Positions 33,657-44,089 of a DNA stretch of 64,000 nt are shown here, piece by piece. The notes beneath the pieces were generated by a model. The model had not been told where the DNA came from. It saw only the letters and a program-made list of their open reading frames with translations, and made no database searches. Source of the DNA: Streptomyces sp. NRRL B-1347 (GTDB lineage Bacteria; Actinomycetota; Actinomycetes; Streptomycetales; Streptomycetaceae); assembly GCF_000720325.1 (NCBI RefSeq), contig NZ_JOJM01000022.1, positions 1 through 64,000 on the forward strand. Direction: 5' to 3'. How positions within the stretch are numbered: the first letter of the stretch is position 1; each line of letters begins with the position of its first letter. A program made the position numbers and the translations under genes.

Positions 33657-36404
33657 TTACGCGTCGCCGCCGGCGGCGCCCGGATCGGCCGCCGTCACGT
33701 CCAGGAGCTGGTAGCGGTCGATCGCCTGCTTCAGGGCGGAGCGGTCGACCTTGCCCTCGCGGGCCAGCTCGGTGAGGACCGCGACCACGATCGACTGCGC
33801 GTCGATGTGGAAGTAGCGGCGGGCCGCGCCCCGGGTGTCGGCGAAGCCGAACCCGTCGGCGCCGAGCGACTGGTAGGTGCCCGGGACCCAGCGGGAGATC
33901 TGGTCGGGGACGCTGCGCATCCAGTCGGAGACCGCCACGAACGGACCCTCGGAGCCCGAGAGCTTGCGCGTCACGTAGGGCACGCGCTGCTCCTCGTCCG
34001 GGTGCAGCAGATTGTGCCGCTCCACCTCCACGGCCTCGCGGCGCAGCTCGTTCCAGGAGGTCGCGGACCAGACGTCCGCCTTCACGTTCCACTCCTCGGC
34101 GAGGATGCGCTGGGCCTCGACGGCCCACGGCACCGCGACGCCGGAGGCGAGGATCTGCGCCGGAACGGCACCCCGCTCACCGGACTTGAAGCGGTGGACG
34201 CCCTTCAGGATGCCCTCCACGTCCACGTCGGCGGGCTCGGCCGGGTGCTGGATCGGCTCGTTGTAGACGGTCAGGTAGTAGAAGACGTCCTCGCCCGGCT
34301 TGCCGTCGGCCGTCTCGCCGTACATCCGGCGCAGGCCGTCCTGGACGATGTGCGCGATCTCGAAGCCGAACGCCGGGTCGTACGCCACACAGCCCGGGTT
34401 GGTGGAGGCAAGGAGCTGCGAGTGGCCGTCCGCGTGCTGGAGCCCCTCGCCGGTCAGCGTCGTGCGCCCGGCGGTCGCGCCGAGCACGAAACCGCGCGAG
34501 AGCTGGTCGGCCATCTGCCAGAACTGATCGCCGGTCCGCTGGAAACCGAACATCGAGTAGAAGACGTACACCGGGATCAGCGGCTCGCCGTGCGTCGCGT
34601 ACGCGGAGCCCGCGGCGATGAGCGACGCCGTGCAGCCCGCCTCCGAGATGCCGTCGTGCAGCATCTGGCCGGTCGGCGACTCCTTGTACGCGAGCAGGAG
34701 CTCGCGGTCCACGGCCTCGTACTGCTGGCCGAGCGGGTTGTAGATCTTCGCGCTCGGGAAGAAGGAGTCCATGCCGAAGGTGCGGTACTCGTCAGGCGCG
34801 ATCAGCACGAAGCGCTTGCCGATCTCCTTGTCCCGCATCAGGTCCTTGAGCAGCCGTACGAACGCCATGGTGGTGGCGATGGACTGCTGGCCGGAGCCCT
34901 TCTTCACGGACGCGTACGTCTTGTCCTCCGGCAGCTGGAGCGGCTTGGCGCGCACGACCCGGGTCGGGACGTAGCCGCCGAGGCCCTGGCGCCGGTCGTG
35001 CATGTACTGGATCTCTTCGGAGTCGCGGCCCGGGTGGTAGTAGGGCGGCGCGCCGTCCTCCAGCTGCTTGTCCGTGATCGGCAGGTGCAGCCGGTCCCGG
35101 AAGCGCTTCAGGTCGTCCACGGTCAGCTTCTTCATCTGATGCGTGGCGTTGCGGCCCTCGAAGTTCGGGCCGAGCGTCCAGCCCTTGATCGTCTTGGCCA
35201 GGATCACCGTCGGCTGGCCCTTGTGCGCCTTGGCCGCGGAGAACGCCGCGAAGATCTTCCGGTGGTCGTGACCGCCGCGGCCCAGGTGCAGGACCTGGTC
35301 GTCGGTCATGTTCTCGACCATGGCGCGCAGCCGCTGGTCCTCGCCGAAGAAGTGGTCGCGGATGTAGCCGCCGGTCTCCGTGGCGTACGTCTGGAACTGG
35401 CCGTCCGGAGTCGTGTTCATCTTGTTGACCAGGACGCCGTCCCGGTCCTGGGCGAGCAGTGGGTCCCAACTGCGGTCCCACACCAGCTTGATGACGTTCC
35501 AGCCCGCGCCCCGGAAGATCGACTCCAGCTCCTGGATGATCTTGCCGTTGCCGCGCACGGGGCCGTCGAGGCGCTGGAGGTTGCAGTTCACGACGAACGT
35601 GAGGTTGTCCAGGCCCTCGCGCGCGGCCAGGGACAGCTGGCCGAGCGACTCCGGCTCGTCCATCTCGCCGTCGCCGAGGAAGGCCCAGACGTGCGACTTG
35701 GCCGTCTCGGCGATGCCGCGCGCCTCGATGTAACGGTTCATACGGGCCTGGAAGATCGCGCCGAGCGGCCCCAGACCCATCGAAACCGTCGGAAACTCCC
35801 AGAAGTCCGGCATCAGCCGCGGATGCGGATAGGAGGAGAGGCCGTAGGGCTCCTTGGACTTCTCCTGCCGGAAGGCGTCCAGCTGCTGCTCGCTCAGCCG
35901 GTCGAGCAGGAAGGCGCGGGCGTAGATGCCGGGGGACGCGTGCCCCTGGAAGAAGATCTGGTCGCCGCCGTCGCCCTCGTCCTTGCCGCGGAAGAAGTGG
36001 TTGAAGCCCACGTCGTAGAGCGAGGCGGAGGAGGCGAAGGTGGCGATGTGCCCGCCCACGCCGATGCCGGGGCGCTGGGCGCGCGAGACCATCACCGCGG
36101 CGTTCCAGCGGGTCGCGTTCAGGATCTTCCGCTCGATCTCCTCGTTTCCGGGGAAGAACGGCTCGTCCTTGGTGGCGATGGTGTTGACGTAGTCCGTGCT
36201 GCGCATCTCGGGCACGGCGACGCGCTTCTCGCGTGCGCGTTCGATCAGCCGGAGCATCAGATAGCGGGCCCGCTCACGGCCGCGCTCGTCGACGGCCGCG
36301 TCGAGGGAGTCGAGCCATTCCTGGGTCTCTTCGGGGTCGAAGTCCGGGACCTGGCTGGGGAGACCGCCAATGATGATCGGGTTGCGATCGGATCCGGAAG
36401 CCAC
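33657..36404 (-). CDS. aceE: Pyruvate dehydrogenase E1 component, homodimeric
   Basis: 915 aa from GTG 36404, with AAGGAA upstream; the longer in-frame extension has no ribosome site. The sequence is typical of Ace[22 protein letters not shown] (GHI segment), the TPP-binding [10 protein letters not shown] near 255, [20 protein letters not shown], and [16 protein letters not shown]. It decarboxylates pyruvate and passes acetyl to the lipoyl E2, linking glycolysis to the TCA cycle. E2/E3 genes are not in the window, the usual arrangement in actinobacteria. A 422-bp divergent region separates it from DUF3052. Confidence 0.97.
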   Translation of the reverse strand: MASGSDRNPIIIGGLPSQVPDFDPEETQEWLDSLDAAVDERGRERARYLMLRLIERAREKRVAVPEMRSTDYVNTIATKDEPFFPGNEEIERKILNATRWNAAVMVSRAQRPGIGVGGHIATFASSASLYDVGFNHFFRGKDEGDGGDQIFFQGHASPGIYARAFLLDRLSEQQLDAFRQEKSKEPYGLSSYPHPRLMPDFWEFPTVSMGLGPLGAIFQARMNRYIEARGIAETAKSHVWAFLGDGEMDEPESLGQLSLAAREGLDNLTFVVNCNLQRLDGPVRGNGKIIQELESIFRGAGWNVIKLVWDRSWDPLLAQDRDGVLVNKMNTTPDGQFQTYATETGGYIRDHFFGEDQRLRAMVENMTDDQVLHLGRGGHDHRKIFAAFSAAKAHKGQPTVILAKTIKGWTLGPNFEGRNATHQMKKLTVDDLKRFRDRLHLPITDKQLEDGAPPYYHPGRDSEEIQYMHDRRQGLGGYVPTRVVRAKPLQLPEDKTYASVKKGSGQQSIATTMAFVRLLKDLMRDKEIGKRFVLIAPDEYRTFGMDSFFPSAKIYNPLGQQYEAVDRELLLAYKESPTGQMLHDGISEAGCTASLIAAGSAYATHGEPLIPVYVFYSMFGFQRTGDQFWQMADQLSRGFVLGATAGRTTLTGEGLQHADGHSQLLASTNPGCVAYDPAFGFEIAHIVQDGLRRMYGETADGKPGEDVFYYLTVYNEPIQHPAEPADVDVEGILKGVHRFKSGERGAVPAQILASGVAVPWAVEAQRILAEEWNVKADVWSATSWNELRREAVEVERHNLLHPDEEQRVPYVTRKLSGSEGPFVAVSDWMRSVPDQISRWVPGTYQSLGADGFGFADTRGAARRYFHIDAQSIVVAVLTELAREGKVDRSALKQAIDRYQLLDVTAADPGAAGGDA

Positions 36405-36826
36405 GCTGTTCCTTCGCTGTGTTGTCGCGCGTGCACGCGATCGGATTCGTGCTCTGCCTTGACTCTGCTCTGGACTGTGCTGCGCTGTACGTGTGCTGTA
36501 CCGGTACGTTACGACGTTCACCATCGTGTACCCCGGTGGTGGATACGTCATCTCTACCGGGGGGTAACCGGGATGCTGACTGGTGACCCTGGGGTAGGCT
36601 CGGTCAAATCGCAACGATACGCCCATCCTGCCTAAGGGCCGTGCGGGCCGTCCGGGCCCGACGGGTGTGGCGGGAGTTGCGGTGACACGGCCGGGAACGT
36701 CACCGTTTCGGCGGTCTCGACGGCCGGGTACTTGCGCGATCCGTCCCGCCCGTGTGGACTACGGCCAATGCCCCGCGCACGCGCGTGGCTGAAGGCATTC
36801 CCAAAAACATGATCAGGAGGCAATCC
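36405..36826. other. aceE / DUF3052 divergent regulatory region
   Basis: No gene was seen. It contains a GTACCGGTAC palindrome near 36508 and several GGTGG/ACCGGGG repeats around 36535-36570. The length suggests complex control of aceE, but no specific regulator site could be named. Confidence 0.45.
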
Positions 36827-37258
36827 GTGAGCGCGACCGCGGACCACGCGGAGACGAACCTTGCCGTAAGGCTGGGTTTCCAGCCCGACATGGTGGTCCA
36901 GGAGATCGGCTACGACGACGACGTCGACCAGGAGCTCCGCGAGGCCATCGAGCAGGCTACCGGCACGGAGCTCGTCGACGAGGAATACGACGACGTGGCT
37001 GATGCAGTGGTGCTCTGGTTCCGTGAGGACGACGGGGACCTGACTGATGCGCTGGTGGATGCCATCGCGTACATGGAGGAGGGTGGCTCGATCCTGCTCC
37101 TCACACCGAAGACGGGCCGGGACGGATACGTCGAGCCCAGCGAGATCGGTGAGGCATCCACCACGGCGGGTCTGTCCCAGACCAAGAGCATCAACGCGGG
37201 CAAGGACTGGAACGGCAGCCGGCTCATCACGCCCAAAGCCGCCGCCAAGAAGCGGTAG
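36827..37258 (+). CDS. DUF3052 family protein
   Basis: 143 aa from GTG 36827, with a perfect AGGAGG ribosome site 6 nt upstream. It has a very acidic central part (GYDDDVDQELREAIEQATGT, then DEEYDDVADAVVLWF) and a basic C-terminus (ITPKAAAKKR). The family is conserved in actinobacteria beside aceE and is of unknown function. The alternating strand-helix pattern resembles a small single-domain fold. Confidence 0.88.
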   Translation: MSATADHAETNLAVRLGFQPDMVVQEIGYDDDVDQELREAIEQATGTELVDEEYDDVADAVVLWFREDDGDLTDALVDAIAYMEEGGSILLLTPKTGRDGYVEPSEIGEASTTAGLSQTKSINAGKDWNGSRLITPKAAAKKR

Positions 37259-37285
37259 CCGGCCGTAGGCCCTCTGCACCGTTTT

Positions 37286-37320
37286 CGTGAGGCCCCCAGT
37301 GCGCCGCTGGGGGCCTCACG
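37286..37320. terminator. Terminator after DUF3052
   Basis: 14-bp perfect stem (37286-37299 with 37307-37320), CGTGAGGCCCCCAG and its complement, with a 7-nt loop, 28 bases past the stop. Confidence 0.9.
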
Positions 37321-37370
37321 CATGCCCTGACGCCGGGGCTCCGCCCCGGACCCCGTATCGGCCTGCGGCC

Positions 37371-37393
37371 TCGTCCTCAAACGCCGGACGGGC
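37371..37393. repeat. Half copy of the 3647-3703 hairpin repeat
   Basis: CGTCCTCAAACGCCGGACGGG matches the left arm of the hairpin at 3647-3671, but here the complementary arm is missing. It lies in the DUF3052-peroxiredoxin gap. Confidence 0.6.
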
Positions 37394-37478
37394 GGAAACC
37401 CCCCTCCCGTTCCGATCCCAGGCGTCAGCCGTAGGCTGGGCACGCCCCAATGGCGTACCCGAAGGGAAGTGGGTTCTC

Positions 37479-37946
37479 GTGACGGTTGCGGTCGGTGAGA
37501 CGGCTCCGGAGTTCGAGCTCAAGGACAATCACGGGCGGACTGTGCGGCTCGCGGACTTCCGGGGGCGGAAGAACGTCGTACTGCTGTTCTACCCGTTCGC
37601 CTTCACCGGCGTGTGCACCGGCGAGCTGTGCGCGCTGCGGGACGAGCTGCCCAAGTTCGTCAACGACGACACGCAGCTGCTCGCCGTCTCGAACGACTCG
37701 ATCCACACCCTGCGGGTCTTCGCCGAGCAGGAGGGCCTGGAGTACCCGCTGCTCTCCGACTTCTGGCCGCACGGCGAGGTGTCCCGGGCCTACGGCGTCT
37801 TCGACGAGGACAAGGGCTGCGCGGTGCGCGGCACCTTCATCATCGACAAGGACGGCGTGGTCCGCTGGACCGTCGTGAACGGCCTGCCCGACGCCCGGGA
37901 CCTCAACGAGTACGTCAAGGCCCTCCAGGAGCTCGGCGGCCGCTGA
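37479..37946 (+). CDS. ahpE: Peroxiredoxin, AhpE type
   Basis: 155 aa from GTG 37479. The peroxidatic site is [15 protein letters not shown] with Cys46 and a possible resolving Cys51. Conserved Arg lies in the [16 protein letters not shown] segment. It reduces H2O2 or peroxynitrite in the cytosol with thiol reductants. Mycobacterial AhpE is close in length and pattern and is also found near aceE. An oxidative-stress role beside PDH is plausible. Confidence 0.9.
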   Translation: MTVAVGETAPEFELKDNHGRTVRLADFRGRKNVVLLFYPFAFTGVCTGELCALRDELPKFVNDDTQLLAVSNDSIHTLRVFAEQEGLEYPLLSDFWPHGEVSRAYGVFDEDKGCAVRGTFIIDKDGVVRWTVVNGLPDARDLNEYVKALQELGGR

Positions 37947-38094
37947 GGCGGCAGGTGGTCCCGGGGGCGACACCCTGGGATTCTTCGGGTGCGGAGCCTG
38001 TGGCGAGCGGGAACCGCTCACTAGGATCCACACGTTGATCCGATGGCAAGCACGACTGGGGCTCCCCGCCCCTGGACACTATTTGGGAGGAATC

Positions 38095-38670
38095 GTGGGA
38101 GTCAGCCTCAGCAAGGGCGGCAACGTATCGCTGAGCAAGGAGGCGCCCGGCCTGACCGCAGTTCTGGTCGGCCTCGGCTGGGACGTCCGGACCACCACCG
38201 GTCAGGACTTCGACCTGGACGCCAGCGCCATCCTGACGAACGCCGAGGGCAAGGTCAGCAGCGACCAGAACTTCGTGTTCTTCAACAACCTGAAGAGCCC
38301 CGACGGCTCCGTCGAGCACACCGGTGACAACACCACCGGTGAGGGCGAGGGTGACGACGAGGCGATCAAGGTCAACCTCGCCGCGGTGCCGGCCGACATC
38401 GAGAAGATCGTCTTCCCGGTCTCGATCTACGACGCCGAGAACCGCCAGCAGTCGTTCGGCCAGGTCCGCAACGCGTTCATCCGCGTCGTGAACCAGGCGG
38501 GCGGCGCGGAGATCGCCCGCTACGACCTCTCCGAGGACGCCTCCACGGAGACGGCCATGGTCTTCGGCGAGCTCTACCGCCACGGCGCGGAGTGGAAGTT
38601 CCGCGCCGTCGGCCAGGGCTACGCCTCGGGCCTGCGCGGCATCGCGCAGGACTTCGGCGTCAACGTCTGA
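38095..38670 (+). CDS. terD: TerD-family Ca2+-binding stress protein
   Basis: 191 aa from GTG 38095, with GGGAGG 4 nt upstream. The conserved TerD core is complete: [34 protein letters not shown] and the acidic loop [16 protein letters not shown] followed by GEGEGDDE that binds calcium. It is about 60-70 percent identical by eye to the next gene, so the two are tandem duplicates. TerD proteins support tellurite, phage and general stress resistance at the membrane. Confidence 0.95.
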   Translation: MGVSLSKGGNVSLSKEAPGLTAVLVGLGWDVRTTTGQDFDLDASAILTNAEGKVSSDQNFVFFNNLKSPDGSVEHTGDNTTGEGEGDDEAIKVNLAAVPADIEKIVFPVSIYDAENRQQSFGQVRNAFIRVVNQAGGAEIARYDLSEDASTETAMVFGELYRHGAEWKFRAVGQGYASGLRGIAQDFGVNV

Positions 38671-38836
38671 GCCGAGCAGTCCGCAAGTCCAAGCCGTCCG
38701 GCGCCGCACACCCGAGTGCGGCGCCGGACGCGCTCGGCACCGCAGTACCCGCCGCCACGCCCGGACCACGGCTTCCGCCACCGGCCCGGGCGGGCGGCAG
38801 CCCAACGGCAGGCACCACCCCGGGGAGGACACGATC

Positions 38837-39412
38837 ATGGGCGTCACACTCGCCAAGGGAGGAAACGTCTCCCTGTCCAAGGCCGCACCCGACCTCACGC
38901 AGGTGATGGTCGGACTCGGCTGGGACGCTCGCTCCACCACCGGAGCCCCCTTCGACCTCGACGCCAGCGCCCTGCTGTGCCAGTCGGGCCGGGTTCTGGG
39001 CGACGAGTGGTTCGTCTTCTACAACAACCTGAAGAGCCCGGACGAGTCCGTCGAGCACACCGGTGACAACCTCACGGGCGAGGGCGACGGCGACGACGAG
39101 TCGCTCCTCGTGGACCTGTCCAGGGTCCCGGCCCACTGCGACAAGATCGTCTTCCCCGTCTCGATCCACGACGCGGACAACCGGGGCCAGACATTCGGCC
39201 AAGTCAGCAACGCGTTCATCCGTGTGGTCAATCAGGCCGACGGCCAGGAGCTCGCCCGCTACGACCTCAGCGAGGACGCCTCCACGGAGACCGCGATGAT
39301 CTTCGGCGAGGTATATCGCTACGGCGGCGAATGGAAGTTCCGCGCCGTCGGTCAGGGGTACGCGTCCGGCCTGCGGGGCATCGCTCTAGACTTCGGAGTC
39401 AATGTTTCCTAA
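38837..39412 (+). CDS. terD: TerD-family Ca2+-binding stress protein, second copy
   Basis: 191 aa with the same length and motifs as its neighbour ([50 protein letters not shown]). Differences concentrate in the surface loop around residue 50, where this copy has a Cys. Tandem TerD paralogues are common in Streptomyces and probably assemble together with the TerC-like membrane protein encoded next. Confidence 0.95.
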   Translation: MGVTLAKGGNVSLSKAAPDLTQVMVGLGWDARSTTGAPFDLDASALLCQSGRVLGDEWFVFYNNLKSPDESVEHTGDNLTGEGDGDDESLLVDLSRVPAHCDKIVFPVSIHDADNRGQTFGQVSNAFIRVVNQADGQELARYDLSEDASTETAMIFGEVYRYGGEWKFRAVGQGYASGLRGIALDFGVNVS

Positions 39413-39539
39413 AGGACTCTCCCCGGGCTCCCCAAACGGCTGACGCGGTCGGCTCGCGGGGGTTCCCGGGAAGCCCCCGGAGGCGCGAGCAACCGGGGAC
39501 GGCGCGGGGGAGACCCGTACACACACGATTGGGTAGCCA

Positions 39540-40688
39540 GTGGTACTGAAAACCTTCGGCTGGTCGTTCGCAGTCACTGCGCTCGGCCTGGTCGCAGCGG
39601 TGCTCTTCGGGGGGTGGACGGCGTTCGGGATCGTGGCGATCCTGTCCGTCCTCGAGATCTCGCTGTCCTTCGACAACGCGGTGGTCAACGCCGGAATCCT
39701 GAAGAAGATGAATGCCTTCTGGCAGAAGATCTTCCTCACCATCGGCATCCTCATCGCCGTCTTCGGCATGCGCCTCGTCTTCCCGGTCGTGATCGTCGCC
39801 GTCAGTGCGAGCATGGGCCCGATCGAAGCGGTCAAGCTCGCGCTCAACGACAAGGACCAGTACCAGCAGCTGGTCACCGACGCGCACCCGTCCATCGCCG
39901 CCTTCGGTGGCATGTTCCTGCTGATGATCTTCCTGGACTTCGTCTTCGAGGACCGGGACATCAAGTGGCTCGGCTGGCTGGAGCGCCCGCTCGCCAAGCT
40001 CGGCAAGATCGACATGCTGTCGGTGTGCATCGCGCTCGTCGTGCTGCTCGTCTCCGCGATGACCTTCGCCAAGAACGCGCACCAGCACGGCGGCACCCAC
40101 GCCGACAAGGCGGAGACGGTCCTGATCTCCGGAGTCGCGGGTCTCATCACCTATCTGGTGGTGGGCGGCCTCTCCAGCTACTTCGAGAACAAGCTGGAGG
40201 AAGAGGAGGAGCGCGAGCACGAGGCCGAGGAGGAGGCCAAGGCCAAGGGCAAGCAGGTCTCCGTGATCCAGCTCTCCGGCAAGGCCGCGTTCTTCATGTT
40301 CCTCTACCTGGAGGTCCTGGACGCGTCGTTCTCCTTCGACGGCGTCATCGGCGCCTTCGCGGTCACCAACGACATCGTCCTGATGGCGCTCGGCCTGGGC
40401 ATCGGCGCGATGTACGTCCGGTCGCTCACCGTCTACCTGGTCCGCCAGGGCACCCTCGACGACTACGTCTACCTGGAGCACGGCGCGCACTACGCCATCG
40501 GCGCGCTCGCCGCGGTCCTGCTCATCACCATCCAGTACGAGATCCACGAGCTCATCACCGGCTCCATCGGCGTCATCCTCATCGGCGCCTCCTTCTGGTC
40601 CTCCGTGCGCCGCAACAGGGCGCTGGCGGCGGCCGAGGGAAAGGGCTCGGGCTCGGACGAGAAGGCTGAGGTCTCCTCGGGCGTCTGA
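39540..40688 (+). CDS. TerC-like DUF475 integral membrane protein
   Basis: 382 aa. GTG 39540 gives a hydrophobic start with no cleavable signal. It has about nine membrane segments with two matching Asp-containing motifs, SLSFDNAVVNAGILKK (about 38-53) and ASFSFDGVIGAFAVTNDI (about 262-279), the internal duplication of TerC/DUF475. The cytosolic loop at 215-245 is very acidic (EEEEEREHEAEEEAKAKGK), a possible metal- or Ca-binding tail. It is the membrane partner of the TerD proteins; the family includes manganese exporters. Confidence 0.9.
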   Translation: MVLKTFGWSFAVTALGLVAAVLFGGWTAFGIVAILSVLEISLSFDNAVVNAGILKKMNAFWQKIFLTIGILIAVFGMRLVFPVVIVAVSASMGPIEAVKLALNDKDQYQQLVTDAHPSIAAFGGMFLLMIFLDFVFEDRDIKWLGWLERPLAKLGKIDMLSVCIALVVLLVSAMTFAKNAHQHGGTHADKAETVLISGVAGLITYLVVGGLSSYFENKLEEEEEREHEAEEEAKAKGKQVSVIQLSGKAAFFMFLYLEVLDASFSFDGVIGAFAVTNDIVLMALGLGIGAMYVRSLTVYLVRQGTLDDYVYLEHGAHYAIGALAAVLLITIQYEIHELITGSIGVILIGASFWSSVRRNRALAAAEGKGSGSDEKAEVSSGV

Positions 40689-40925
40689 CCGCCCCCGGGC
40701 CCCGGCCCGGACCACGAGCACCGCACTGGCGGCGTCCCCGGCACGGGGGCGCCGCCAGTGGCGTCCGGGCGCTGCCGTACGGTGAGATCCGGATCACTGG
40801 AGGGGACGTGTGACACCGGCTCCGGCGAGGAACTCTCTTGTTCGGGGCGGCTGTTGGGGCGCGACTCCCCGGTCGCCCCGGGGGCGCGGGCGGATGGTGA
40901 CCGGGGCATCGAGTGGGGGGTAGGC

Positions 40926-41666
40926 ATGGGCTTCTTCGACGGTCTGCGGCCCGGCCGTGCGATGGACTTCGCGGCGGGTTCGGCCGCGACGAACGCCATC
41001 GAGCTGACCAAGCGGCATCCGATGGTCTCGCTCAGCAAACAGGGCGCGGCCACGGGGAACCTCCGCGTCAACCTGTCCTGGCAGATGCGGACGTCCGACC
41101 TCATCGGCAAGAAGCGCGGCGGCGGCGGGCTGCTGCGCCACCCCTTCAAGCTGTTCCAGCCCGAAGAGGTCCAGGCGCACACCCAGAGCATGGTCAATGT
41201 GGACCTCGACCTCGGCTGTCTGTACGAGCTGGCGGACGGCGCCAAGGGCGTGGTGCAGCCGCTCGGCAACTTCTTCGGGAGCCTCAACTCGCCGCCCTAT
41301 GTGAAGGGCAGCGGCGACGACCGGTTCGGTTCGGGCACGGGCGAGACGCTGTACGTCAACCTCGACCACCGGGAGTCCATCAAGCGGCTCCTGGTGTTCG
41401 TCTACATCTACGACCAGACCCCGGCCTTCGACCGCACGCACGCCAAGGTCACGCTCTACCCCAGCAACGGCCCGCGGATCGAGATCGACCTGGACGAGCG
41501 CCAGCCGCAAGCCCGCTCGTGCGCGGTGGTCCTCCTGGAGAACGTCAAGGACGAGCTGCTCGTGCGCCGCGAGGTGAAGTTCGTGTACGGCTTCCAGGCC
41601 GAGCTCGACCGGCTCTACGGCTGGGGCCTGCAGTGGGGCCGCGGCTACAAGTCCAAGGTCGGCTGA
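40926..41666 (+). CDS. TerA-like tellurium-resistance protein
   Basis: 246 aa from ATG 40926. It is TerD-related but with a different loop set: HPMVSLSKQGAATGNLRVNL, VNVDLDLGCLYELADGAKG and SGDDRFGSGTGETLYVNL, which carries the acidic Ca-type loop. The C-terminus is VKFVYGFQAELDRLYGWGLQ. This is the TerA branch of the superfamily. It sits between the TerC-like gene and a convergent TerD gene in the same cluster. Confidence 0.85.
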   Translation: MGFFDGLRPGRAMDFAAGSAATNAIELTKRHPMVSLSKQGAATGNLRVNLSWQMRTSDLIGKKRGGGGLLRHPFKLFQPEEVQAHTQSMVNVDLDLGCLYELADGAKGVVQPLGNFFGSLNSPPYVKGSGDDRFGSGTGETLYVNLDHRESIKRLLVFVYIYDQTPAFDRTHAKVTLYPSNGPRIEIDLDERQPQARSCAVVLLENVKDELLVRREVKFVYGFQAELDRLYGWGLQWGRGYKSKVG

Positions 41667-41685
41667 GCGGCCGCCCGCGCCCCGC

Positions 41686-42624
41686 TCAGCGCGCCAGGAA
41701 CTGTGGCCCCTGCGGCGGCATCCGGAAGTTCGGGTCGGGCACGGGCGCGGCCGGGTGCGGATAGCCGTACGCCGCCTGCGGCGCCACCGGCGGCTGGGTG
41801 ACGTGCGCGGCCGCGGGCTGCGGATAGCCGTAGGCGGGCTGTGGCGCGGGGTAGCGCGGCGGCTCGGGCGGATAGCCGTACGCGGGCTGGGGCGCGACGG
41901 CGGGCACGGGCGGCGCGACCGGGTACGCGGCGGACGGCTGCGGGGCGGACGGCTGCAGCTGGGCCGGAGGCACCGGGTGGGCAGGGTGGGCGGACGGGGG
42001 CTGCGCGGCGGCGCCGGGCCCGCCCGGCAGCGAGGCGTCCGGAGTCGGCTCGGGCACGGCCTCCGACTCGTCCACCGAGATGCCGAAGTCGGTGGCGAGG
42101 CCCACCAGGCCGTTGGAGTACCCCTCGCCGAGGGCGCGGAACTTCCAGCCCTCGCCGCGGCGGTAGAGCTCACCGCAGATCAGCGCGGTCTCGGCGCCGG
42201 TCTGCGGGGTGATGTCGAAGTACGCGAGCGGCTCGCCGGCAGCGGCGGCGGGCGAGGCGTCGTACAGCAGGATCCGCAGCGCCCGCACCTGCTCGAAGGG
42301 CACGTCCTCGGCGGAGGCGACCAGGAGCACGCGGTCGACGGCCGGGTCGAGGCCCGCGAGGTCCGCCTGGACCGTGTCGGTCAGATGGACGGCGGTGCCC
42401 TCGGTGACGCGCTTCTGGCCCAGGCGCCAGACCTTCCCCGAGGGGTGGCGCGGCTGGTTGTAGAAGACGAAGTCCTCGTCGGAGCGCACCCGGCCGTCGG
42501 TGCCGAGCAGCAGCGCCGACGCGTCGACGACGGGGGAGCCCTGACTCAGCGTCCAGCGCAGGACCGCGCGGACGGCGGTGGCTTCCAGCGGGACGTTCGA
42601 CCCCTTCAACATCGCGTGCGTCAT
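41686..42624 (-). CDS. TerD-family protein with Pro/Tyr-rich repeat tail
   Basis: 312 aa from ATG 42624. Residues 1-175 form a TerD domain (DASALLLGTDGRVRSDEDFV, YFDITPQTGAETALICGELY), but the calcium loop is shortened. Residues 180-312 are low-complexity Pro/Ala with at least four AYGYP repeats (QPAYGYPPEPP, QPAYGYPQPAA, QAAYGYPHPAA). Such tails may phase-separate or anchor the protein to partners. It is transcribed against the TerA-like gene, with stops 20 bp apart. Confidence 0.88.
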   Translation of the reverse strand: MTHAMLKGSNVPLEATAVRAVLRWTLSQGSPVVDASALLLGTDGRVRSDEDFVFYNQPRHPSGKVWRLGQKRVTEGTAVHLTDTVQADLAGLDPAVDRVLLVASAEDVPFEQVRALRILLYDASPAAAAGEPLAYFDITPQTGAETALICGELYRRGEGWKFRALGEGYSNGLVGLATDFGISVDESEAVPEPTPDASLPGGPGAAAQPPSAHPAHPVPPAQLQPSAPQPSAAYPVAPPVPAVAPQPAYGYPPEPPRYPAPQPAYGYPQPAAAHVTQPPVAPQAAYGYPHPAAPVPDPNFRMPPQGPQFLAR

Positions 42625-42922
42625 GCCGTCATCCTGCCCTTCCCGTCCCGGGCGGTACAACGTGGGGGCCCGGGGTTCTGCTCCGGACCCCGGTCTGCGG
42701 CGCCTCACGGGGCGCGCCCCGTAGGGGGTGCCCCAAGAGGGCGCCTTGTCCTATGACATCCGACTGTGCCGGTGTGGTGCCGAGGTGTACGACATGGCCG
42801 GGTTACCTGGATTTCATGCCTGAGGGGAACCTCGGACGCCCGCTCTTACGTACTATTACCGGCCACATCTTCGGATCGCATACGTGATGCGGGCGAAATC
42901 AGGAGAATCCCAGGGGAACCCC
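42625..42922. other. Promoter region of the Ter-linked biosynthetic operon
   Basis: 298 bp with no gene. GC-rich inverted segments occupy 42660-42750. From 42815 the sequence is less GC-rich (CTTACGTACTATTACCGG), a likely promoter for the HpcH gene. Confidence 0.4.
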
Positions 42923-44089
42923 ATGCGTCACTTCGGGCACATAGCCCCAGAGGTGCGAGAGCGCCTCTTTCACAGGGAGCCGTGCGCCTTCACCGCGGAC
43001 TCCCCGCCGCAGCTCATCGCCGCCGCCCTCGGCGCGACGCTGTACAGCCCGGCCACCCGGCCGCAGCTGGCCGACGACATCCTCAAGCAGGCCGGCCGTG
43101 GCGTGATCTCGATGGTCATCTGCCTGGAGGACTCCATCGACGACGCCGAGGTCGTGGGCGCCGAGGAGAATCTGATCCGGCACTTCCGGGATCTCGCCGA
43201 GCGCCCGGACGCCGATCCTCCGCTGCTCTTCATCCGCGTCCGCGACCCGGAGCAGATCCCCGATCTCACCCGCAGGCTCGGCCCGGCGGTCCGGCTCCTG
43301 TCCGGATTCGTACTGCCGAAGTTCACCGAGGAGCGGGGCGTTCCGTTCCTGGAGTCGCTCGCCGCCGCCGAGACGGCGAGCGGGCGGCGCCTGTTCGCGA
43401 TGCCGGTCCTCGAATCGCCGCAGCTGCTGTACCTGGAGAGCCGCGCGGAGACGATCGCCGGGATCGCCCGCACCGTCGACAAGTACCGCGACCGGGTGCT
43501 CGCGCTGCGGCTCGGCGTCACCGACTTCTGCTCGGCGTACGGCCTGCGCAGACCGCCGCACATGACCGCGTACGACGTGCAGATCGTCGCCTCCGTCATC
43601 GCCGACGTCGTGAACCACCTCGGCCGCGCCGACGGCACCGGCTTCATCGTGACCGGGCCCGTGTGGGAGTACTTCCGCGTCCAGGAGCGCATGTTCAAGC
43701 CGCAGCTGAGGCAGAGCCCGTTCCTCGAGGTCCGCGCCGAGGAACTGCGCCAGGCCCTCATCGAGCACGACCTCGACGGACTGCTCCGCGAGATCGAGCT
43801 GGACCGGGCCAACGGCCTGCTCGGCAAGACCTGCATCCACCCCTCGCACGTCATGCCCGTGCACGCCCTGTCCGTGGTCAGCCACGAGGAGTACAGCGAC
43901 GCGCAGGACATCCTGCGCCCCGAGCGCGACGGCGGCGGAGTCATGCGGTCCGCGTACACGAACAAGATGAACGAGGTGAAGCCGCACCGCGCCTGGGCCG
44001 AGCGGACCCTGCGCCGCGCCGAGGTCTTCGGTGTCGCGCGCGAGGACGTCGGCTTCGTGGAGCTGCTCTCGGCGGGACTGCCCACCTGA
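42923..44089 (+). CDS. HpcH/HpaI-type aldolase / citrate-lyase-like, Ter operon
   Basis: 388 aa from ATG 42923. The TIM-barrel lyase signatures are MVICLEDSIDDAEV (metal-binding Glu/Asp, residues about 68-81), FVLPKF and FAMPVLESPQLL (second Glu), then LGKTCIHPSHV near the C-terminus. This divergent branch is described as the C-C lyase of Ter-associated biosynthetic modules, not citrate catabolism. Its stop overlaps the start of the PRTase-StiP gene (TGATG). It is predicted to help make a nucleoside-like metabolite. Confidence 0.85.
   Translation: MRHFGHIAPEVRERLFHREPCAFTADSPPQLIAAALGATLYSPATRPQLADDILKQAGRGVISMVICLEDSIDDAEVVGAEENLIRHFRDLAERPDADPPLLFIRVRDPEQIPDLTRRLGPAVRLLSGFVLPKFTEERGVPFLESLAAAETASGRRLFAMPVLESPQLLYLESRAETIAGIARTVDKYRDRVLALRLGVTDFCSAYGLRRPPHMTAYDVQIVASVIADVVNHLGRADGTGFIVTGPVWEYFRVQERMFKPQLRQSPFLEVRAEELRQALIEHDLDGLLREIELDRANGLLGKTCIHPSHVMPVHALSVVSHEEYSDAQDILRPERDGGGVMRSAYTNKMNEVKPHRAWAERTLRRAEVFGVAREDVGFVELLSAGLPT

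Noticed and set aside
33606..36635. 1009-aa open frame opposite aceE
   Set aside because: Antisense shadow of aceE. The residue mix (Val, Arg, Gly, Leu) comes from the complementary codons and no motif is present.
42884..42922. Earlier start for the HpcH/HpaI gene
   Set aside because: The 13 extra residues (MMRAKSGESQGNP) do not belong to the lyase fold, and ATG 42923 has the expected MRHFGHI start with an AGGGGAA-type ribosome site.
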